DNA of 64,000 nt from NCBI GenBank assembly GCA_022578605.1, contig MU394070.1, forward strand, positions 186,001 through 250,000, in the 5' to 3' direction. Shown one piece after another: positions 57,818 to 64,000 of this stretch. Source of the DNA: Camillea tinctor (Eukaryota; Ascomycota; Sordariomycetes; Xylariales; Xylariaceae). The notes under the pieces are model-generated. The model was not told where the DNA came from, did not search any database, and saw nothing but the letters and a program-made list of their open reading frames with translations. Made by a program: the position numbers and the translations under genes. Numbering within the stretch: position 1 is the first letter of the stretch; every line of letters begins with the position of its first letter.

Positions 57818-59525
57818 ATGGCGAATACCCTCTTCGAGCTCCCAGATGAGCTCATAGCCTCCCTCGTCGAGAACTTCCCCTGCCGCGATGTCCTGATCAA
57901 AGCCCTTGCTACGCTTCTCTATCCACGTGCTGCTCCCTGTCGTAACCTCGTGATACACGGCACCGAAGCCACAGGCAAGACCGCTATTACCACCGCCCTG
58001 CTACAAGCCTTCACCGAACACAGCAGTGCTTCTTCCTCGCCCGCGCCCTCCATATACTTCAGTCATGCCATTGTCAAGTCTGCCGAGTGTGTCACCGCGC
58101 GGCATCTGTACGAACGCACGGTTGGGCTCGTGGCCGACGCGCTAAAGTGGGATGGCGCCACGGGACGATGCGAGAACATCGCTGCCCTAACCGTCGAGCT
58201 CACCAAGATGCTGAAATACGCCGAAAAGGAGGGCGACGACAAGACCCCAAGGAGGTTCGTTCTAGTGTTCGACGGCATTGATCGCCAGCGAGAAGCTCCA
58301 GCTACCCTGTTACCTGCTCTCGCGAGGTTGGCCGAGATCGTATGTGGTTCTTTTTTTTCATCCGATCCATCCCCTTCCCCTTTCTTTCTCTATACATGTA
58401 AACCTACATACATACTAACTCACACGCCCACAGATCCCTAACCTCACCACCGTATTCATCCTCACCGCGCCTGCGCCCTCCCTCCTGCGCCTCTCCTCCC
58501 CACCGCACCTCTACTTCCCGCCCTACACCAAAGCCCAATACGTCGCGGTCCTATCCCGCGCACCCGAGCTTCCCGCCCCCCTCCCCAACACCACCACCCC
58601 CCAAGAAACCGCCGACCTCTGGGCGCGCTTCGTCGCCGCCGTCCACGACTCCCTCGCCCGTCCCGCGTCGCGCACATTGCCCCGCCTCCGGCGCGCCTGC
58701 CTCGCGCTCTGGCCGCGCTTCACCGCCCCCGTCGCCGCCGGCACCCACCGTGCGCGCGAGTTCAGCAAGCTTCTCGTCGCGGCGCGGGGCTACTTCCAGG
58801 ACGAGAGCGTGCTGGAGCCGGGGATCCTGTCCCGCCGACCCCCAACCACCACCACCACCCCAACCCCATCGCAACCCAACACCCCTACAAAACCCACCTC
58901 CGTCAACCACTCCACTCCATCCTCAACCGACCTCTCCGCCCTCCTCCCGCCCACCGCGCGCCTGCTCCTCATCGCCGCCTACCTAACCTCGCACAACGCG
59001 CCACGCCACGACGTGACCCTCTTCAGCACCTGGCACCAGGGGCGCGGGCGGCGGCGCGGGGGCGGCAGCTCCGCGGTCCGCACGCGGCACCCGCGCTCCA
59101 AGCACCGCAAGATCGCGCGCAAGCTGCTGGGCCCGGGGGCTTTCGTGCTGGAGCGCATGGTGGCGGTGTACGCGGCTCTGGTGCGGGAGCACGATCCCCA
59201 CCGTGGCAGCGAGGACGATAACAATGGGGGTAATAATGGGAACGGGGGTAGTAATGGCGGTGCAAAGGGGGCCGCAGCGACGGTAGACGCAGACGTGGGC
59301 ATGGCCCTCGCGACGCTGGCTTCCCTGCGGCTGCTCGTGCGCGTCGGCGGGGCGGGCGCGAGTACCTTTTCCTCTGCCACGGGAGGCGGCAGCGGTGGTG
59401 GCGGTGGGTTAGGGGGCGCGGATATGGATCGTGGGGGGAAGTGGAGGGTGAATATCGGGTGGGAGGTAGTGAGGGGCGTGGGGAGGAGTATGGGGATTGA
59501 GGTGGAGGAGTGGCTTGTTGAATAA
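57818..59525 (+). CDS. ORC5: Origin recognition complex subunit 5
   Basis: Two exons, 57818-58339 and 58434-59525, with a 94-nt phase-0 intron, give 537 aa. The N-terminal AAA+ domain begins ELPDELIASLVENFPCRDVLI. It contains Walker A GTEATGKT (48-55) and the Walker B strand FVLVFDGID (147-155). FILTAPAPSLLRLSSPPHLYF and FPPYTKAQYV follow in exon 2. ORC5 is an ATP-binding subunit of the complex that marks replication origins and loads MCM. The C-terminal part has SKLLVAARGYFQDESVLEPG, LLLIAAYLTSHNAPRHDVTLF and a basic, Gly-rich stretch, then RKLLGPGAFVLERMVAVYAAL and the WRVNIGWEVVRGVGRSMGI end. Two low-complexity inserts (Thr/Pro and Gly/Asn/Ser) enlarge it over yeast Orc5. Exon 2 is very GC-rich. 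Confidence 0.92.
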
Positions 59526-60279
59526 AGGAACAAAAAAAGAAAAGAAAGAAGCGTACGGGAAGACAGAATAGGTAAAATAGAATAGACAGGCGTAAATATG
59601 TATTAATGGGCGAGAAATGTGGAAAGGCAGGAGCAACAAGAGAGTTGTTGGATAGATATATCAATAACGAAACTTGAGGGGAAAACAACAGATGGCGTCC
59701 AAAATGTGGTCAGGTAAAGTAGTAATACTACTACTCGTCGATATACAACTAATTGCGCACATCTCAAAAACCAAATCAAGTCTTTTGCTTCCTATTGCTT
59801 ATTGGTTTCGATTGGGGGTTCGTTCTCTCTTGTACAATAGAAACCTAACCCAGAACTCTAGTAAATATATATATATTCATCGTGTTGCAGCGTAAGCTTT
59901 TTCCCCTTTCCCTCTTTCTTCCCGTCCGTAACATCTGCCTATAAATGAATGATGGCGATGCTTAAATAATTCTAAACGTGGGAGGACCGCCCCCCTTTTA
60001 TGTGCATTGTGTACCATGTAGACACCTCTCTATAGAGCTGCAAGTGACTACCCGGCCAGCCTGTGAGAATAGCAAGCATAGCAGATATAAGAGCAATTCC
60101 GATAACGCAACCTATGGCCCGAGGAACACTTAAGCCTGGCGATAACCGTGAAGATCCTGCCGTCCACGCAGTCGTATTGATCCTACACCGAGATAATCAA
60201 GATATGCAATGATCCTCCAATCCACTCTCTTCCCTGGTTTTTCGTTCTCTTTTTTTATATCTATTTTTCCAAGGGATAC
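59526..60279. other. Intergenic between convergent genes
   Basis: 754 bp. ORC5 and branching-enzyme 3' UTRs; AT-rich, no gene seen. Confidence 0.5.
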
Positions 60280-62898
60280 TTACTTTTGGGGAGCTGGTGC
60301 GTTCTGTGAGATGGGAGACTCAAGAGCCAATACCTATAAATCAGTTAGCTCTGTTATAGGCAATTCCATGTGGCATTATTAATCAAACTTACGATGGCAG
60401 TGCGGCAGGGGATGTAGACGTGCGTCCAATTCGGCCTGCCATTCCATTCCATAGCGGTGGTAAAGAAGCGCGTGGACGGGTCGCTTCGGCCAAAGCCACC
60501 GACCTCCTTGGTGTCCGAGTCAAGCACAATCTTGTAGATTCCAGGGGTCTCTACGCCGATCCGATAGTCGGCATAGCTCTGGGTCGGGTGGAAGTTGAAG
60601 ATAAAGATGCAGCCAGCACGCTCAAACACGATCGTCTTGTCGCTCTCGTTCTTGAGGCTTATATACGCTTGAGGCGCGTGGAGCCAACCGTAGCGATCTT
60701 CCGTAAGGTTCATCTGCCGGTCGAACTCGTTCAGGTCCTTGTATCGTAGCAGGGGATCCTCCGTAAGGTTCAATTGCCGCCGCGCATACCAGAAAGAGTT
60801 GTTATTTCCCTCGCGTGGGAAGTCCAACCATTCGGGATGGCCAAACTCGTTACCCTCGAAGTTAAGGTATCCCTCGCCACCTAGTCCATGCGTAAGGAGA
60901 CGGATCATCTTGTGGAGGGCTATTCCACGAGAAATGACAGGAGTCAGTGGCGAGAGGGTTGACATATTGGTGTATAGCTCAGCATCGCAGAGATGCATGA
61001 GAATTGTCTTATCGCCAACGAGACTGATGTTTTATTAGTCGTCTGAAAGAGGGATTCCGATAACAGTTGCAAGGGACTTACGCTTGGTCGTGACTCTCAC
61101 AGTATGCGATCGTTTTCTCGCCGTGGCGCCTGTTGGTTAGAGTCCAACAGATATTGGACATATCCCAGTCTTCATCCTTCTTCTCCTTTAGGATCTTGAT
61201 CCACATATCAGGGATAGCCATAGCTAAACGATAGTCAAAGCCAACACCGCCGAGCGATAGAGGCAGACAAAGAGCCGGCATACCAGAAACATCCTCCGCG
61301 ACGGTGATACACTCAGGGTACAGGTTGTGTAGCATCTCATTCGCAATCATTAAATATACAACAGCTTCCTCGTCAACAGACTCTCCAAAGTATTCATGAT
61401 ATCCACCAGAGAAACCGCTAATATGTGTCAGTCATCAGATTTAAAACCAATAATAGCAGGGGTATTGCTTACGTTCCGATACCGTGGTGAAGATAGAGCA
61501 TACTGGTAACGCCGTCGAAGCGGAAGCCATCGAACTGATATTCGTCCATCCAGAATCTTAAGTTGCTAAGTAAAAATCTGAGAACTTCGTGATGGCCATA
61601 GTTGAAGAGTCTGCTATCCCATAGGTCATGTTTGCCCTTCCCACCCCCGTGGAAGTACTGGTGATCAGTACCATCAAACTCGTTTAGACCGTCGAGCACA
61701 TTCTTGGAGGCATGGCTGTGTACGACATCGAGCAGCACAACTAGACCTAGACCATGGGCTGTGTCGATCAACTCCTTGAGATCTTCGGGTGTGCCATATC
61801 GACTGCTTGCTGCAAAGAAATTGTTGACTTGGTACCCGAAACTGGCGTAGTATGCGTGCTCCATGACGGCCATTAGTTGGATTACATTGTACCCGAGGTT
61901 CTTTATTCTAGGTAGCATGTTCTTGGTGAACTCCTTGAACGTCGTGACACGTTGTTCGGGTGACGAGATTCCGACATGAGCCTCGTACACACGGGCGCTC
62001 AATGGCTTCTTTGGTCTCTGGTTCTTGAACGTGTACTTCTCCGATGCTGGAGGATTCCAAAATCGAGCATCGTAGGCTGGAGATACAGATAGGTCTTGAG
62101 TGACATATTTAATCCAGGCCGGCAGTCGGTCGATTCGCTCCCCGCCAGGTTTTGTCATGGAGATCTAGCGATTTTCACTATTAGCAATCTCGCTCGCTGT
62201 GGCATTTATGGATATAGTAGTAGAAATAACTCAAATCTTCCTTACCTTGATCTTTGAGTTGTGAGGGATTGCTGGTTGTCCATTGACTGCGGGTATTGTG
62301 ATCTCCCAGACTCCAAAGGGGTTCTTCGTCATGCGGTGGGCCCCCCGATTCCATCCATCTAGTAATATGTTATTAGCATGATATCTTGTCGTTTATATAT
62401 GTGATGAGGCTAAGAGTCTCACTGAAGTCGCCGATCAAGAATGCTTCGTCAACGCTGGGAGCCCATTCTCGATATATGATATTGTTATCCTTGTCTACGT
62501 TGAGACCGTACTTCTCGATTCCCTGGGACAGGTGAGTTATTACTTGTGGGAGACGAGAAGAGTGACAAGGAGAGGGGGGGTTTTCTCCCGTCTTGAGAGA
62601 GCTAAACTGACTCTTGAGAACTTCTCTACTCCACCCTCAGTGTCTTCGATTTTCTTGATCCATTCCTGAGTCTTTGCGTATCTTCGCTTCAGAGAGGGAG
62701 CAAAAGGCTCCAGCCAGGGATCGAGCTTGATCACACCTATACACAATATATATAATCAGCTTTTACTGTCTGTCGATGGTATGGATGGTATAAATGGTGT
62801 TATAGAGGGGGTGAAGCTATACCAGTGCCATCATTTGGTATACCGGGGGCCGTGGGGGCACCTAGGGCATTACTCGATTTCTCTACGACAGCACCCAT
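60280..62898 (-). CDS. GBE1: 1,4-alpha-glucan (glycogen) branching enzyme
   Basis: Eight exons: 62823-62898, 62612-62736, 62423-62522, 62246-62358, 61473-62164, 61082-61417, 60393-61023, 60280-60333. All phases agree and give 708 aa, the usual length. An N-terminal CBM48-like part ([40 protein letters not shown]) precedes the GH13 barrel. Catalytic blocks: DVVHSH (284-289), DGFRFD with nucleophile Asp355, acid/base Glu410 in ITVAEDVSG, and His478-Asp479 in CESHDQA. The end is [14 protein letters not shown] and the beta-sandwich with [15 protein letters not shown]. It transfers alpha-1,4 chains to alpha-1,6 branches during cytosolic glycogen synthesis. The intron 2 donor is GTCAGT and the last exon adds only 17 residues. 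Start chosen at MGAVVEKSS; an upstream Met adds an odd hydrophobic leader. Confidence 0.95.
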
Positions 62899-64000
62899 AT
62901 TGGAACTGGTTTCTGATCGTTGGTTAGGTTGGTTTGTGAAGAAGATGAGAAGATGAAGAAGAGAAAGAATGGGAAGTTGCTGTTTATTAGGCTCGATATT
63001 TGAGCTGCCCAAGCAAATCGACGCGAGGGAAGCTTCCCGGAGAACAAGCTAGGTACCTAATCGAGCTAGGTAGGTACTTGGTTAGGTAGCTTTTTAGGTG
63101 ACAGCAATGAAACGATAAGGTAGCAGGGTAGTACGACTACGGTAGCGGTAGTAGCAGTGGTAGTACTTTGCCCGTATTTTGTCTGTCCGTCCCTTCTCTC
63201 TTTCCCTTCTTCTGTCCGTCTCTTCCACTTTTCTCGATCTAACTTTAGCCTTAGCTTTTATTTCTGACAGGGGTAACCCAGGTTAGGTACCAAAACAGAT
63301 ATAATAAGTTTGACAATAACACCGGTGTTAATAAATGCAAATACATGCAAGTAAATCGTAAATATGTACTGAGATGAGATATCTACTAATGAAACAAACC
63401 TTCAAAGAGACCTAAAGATTCAAGTGGTTTAATTGTTCAACTTCAAGAAGAAGAGAAACGAATAGGCTGTGTTAGGATATACCGCAGTTTATAAGTGGTT
63501 CTATACTATCAAAGTACAGAATGCTCTACTTCATGTGTACATTGCTGCTCACTGGGATATAACACACGCACACATACACAATACGTACGTTGCCCCTCCC
63601 CCTCCTTTCAACTTTTCTTCCCCTCCCGCTCGTGTTAGTGTTAGCGTGATTGAAAACTTAGGTACCTACTATCTAATCGTTCCTCCCCCCTCTTTCTTCT
63701 TACGCTCTGTTTCGCAGGACATGCAGATGAGGAGAAAGAAAGGAAAAGACCTGTTCCATGACGTCGATGCATGTGCTTACCCCTCGATTGATTCTCGTGT
63801 ACCAACCAACCATGGCGACATGATGGCGAACAACAAAACCCAAGTGACTAATAGCAATCACCTTACTAACTTAGCTACCTAAGCGTAGGGGGTTTATGTT
63901 GAAGACGCATACGGCGCTATTCTTGCAGAAATCAGATCTGCAGAGAGGTGTTTTTTGGCATCTATTTGTTGCGGCCTTACCAGATAAACACCCAAGAAAA
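62899..64000. other. Promoter of GBE1 and flanking intergenic DNA
   Basis: The GBE1 side has GGTTAGGTTGG (about 62,922-62,932) and clustered AGGTACCTA/TAGGTAGGTAC motifs (63,048-63,100). The rest is AT-rich. The 137-aa frame at 63,469-63,882 shows no conserved features and I do not call it. Confidence 0.45.

Noticed and set aside
63469..63882. 137-aa plus-strand frame at the window end
   Set aside because: Low-complexity Pro/Phe stretch, no conserved features; likely random.

Overview
The window reads as nuclear DNA of a filamentous ascomycete, most likely a Sordariomycete. Most genes carry 50-270 bp GT-AG spliceosomal introns. Two Zn2Cys6 regulators occur, the orotidine decarboxylase has the long acidic insert of the Neurospora pyr-4 type, and housekeeping genes sit among secreted plant-wall enzymes. 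I rebuilt gene models by joining ORFs across phase-compatible splice sites. All functional calls come from motifs and family knowledge read by eye; no search was run.

Layout. 0.2-2.1 kb: SRP19/SEC65 and ribosomal protein eS30, divergently transcribed. 3.4-8.5 kb: an accessory pocket with an unrecognised 315-aa protein, a decayed AAA+ ATPase gene interrupted by two short LTR-like insertions, and a cis-CaaD-like tautomerase. 11.8-15.3 kb: secreted alginate-lyase-family enzyme and cutinase. 18.4-20.9 kb: an unrecognised protein built around four tandem SFGSI(L/F)RY repeats. 20.9-32.4 kb: protein-gene desert holding only a tandem pair of intron-containing tRNA genes (His-GTG, Arg-ACG). 32.4-38.8 kb: phosphatidylinositol synthase and OMP decarboxylase. 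40.5-45.4 kb: a Zn2Cys6 factor and a Nudix hydrolase. 48.5-54.8 kb: a CCCH zinc-finger protein and a CE1 acetylxylan esterase. 55.3-62.9 kb: a second Zn2Cys6 factor, ORC5 and glycogen branching enzyme.

The genes do not form one pathway or an obvious secondary-metabolite cluster. Core functions (SRP targeting, translation, phospholipid and pyrimidine synthesis, replication licensing, glycogen) are interleaved with three secreted carbohydrate/polyester-active enzymes that fit a plant-associated or litter-decomposing life.

The most interesting observations are: (1) two copies of a short TG...CA element, each with a perfect 5-bp target duplication, in the same AAA+ gene, both removable in frame by cryptic splice sites; (2) in-frame TAG codons in that gene consistent with RIP-type C-to-T change; (3) the four-repeat protein; (4) a six-unit decamer repeat directly upstream of a transcription-factor start codon and a related AACCTAACC motif near other promoters; (5) a 170-nt pure homopurine tract.
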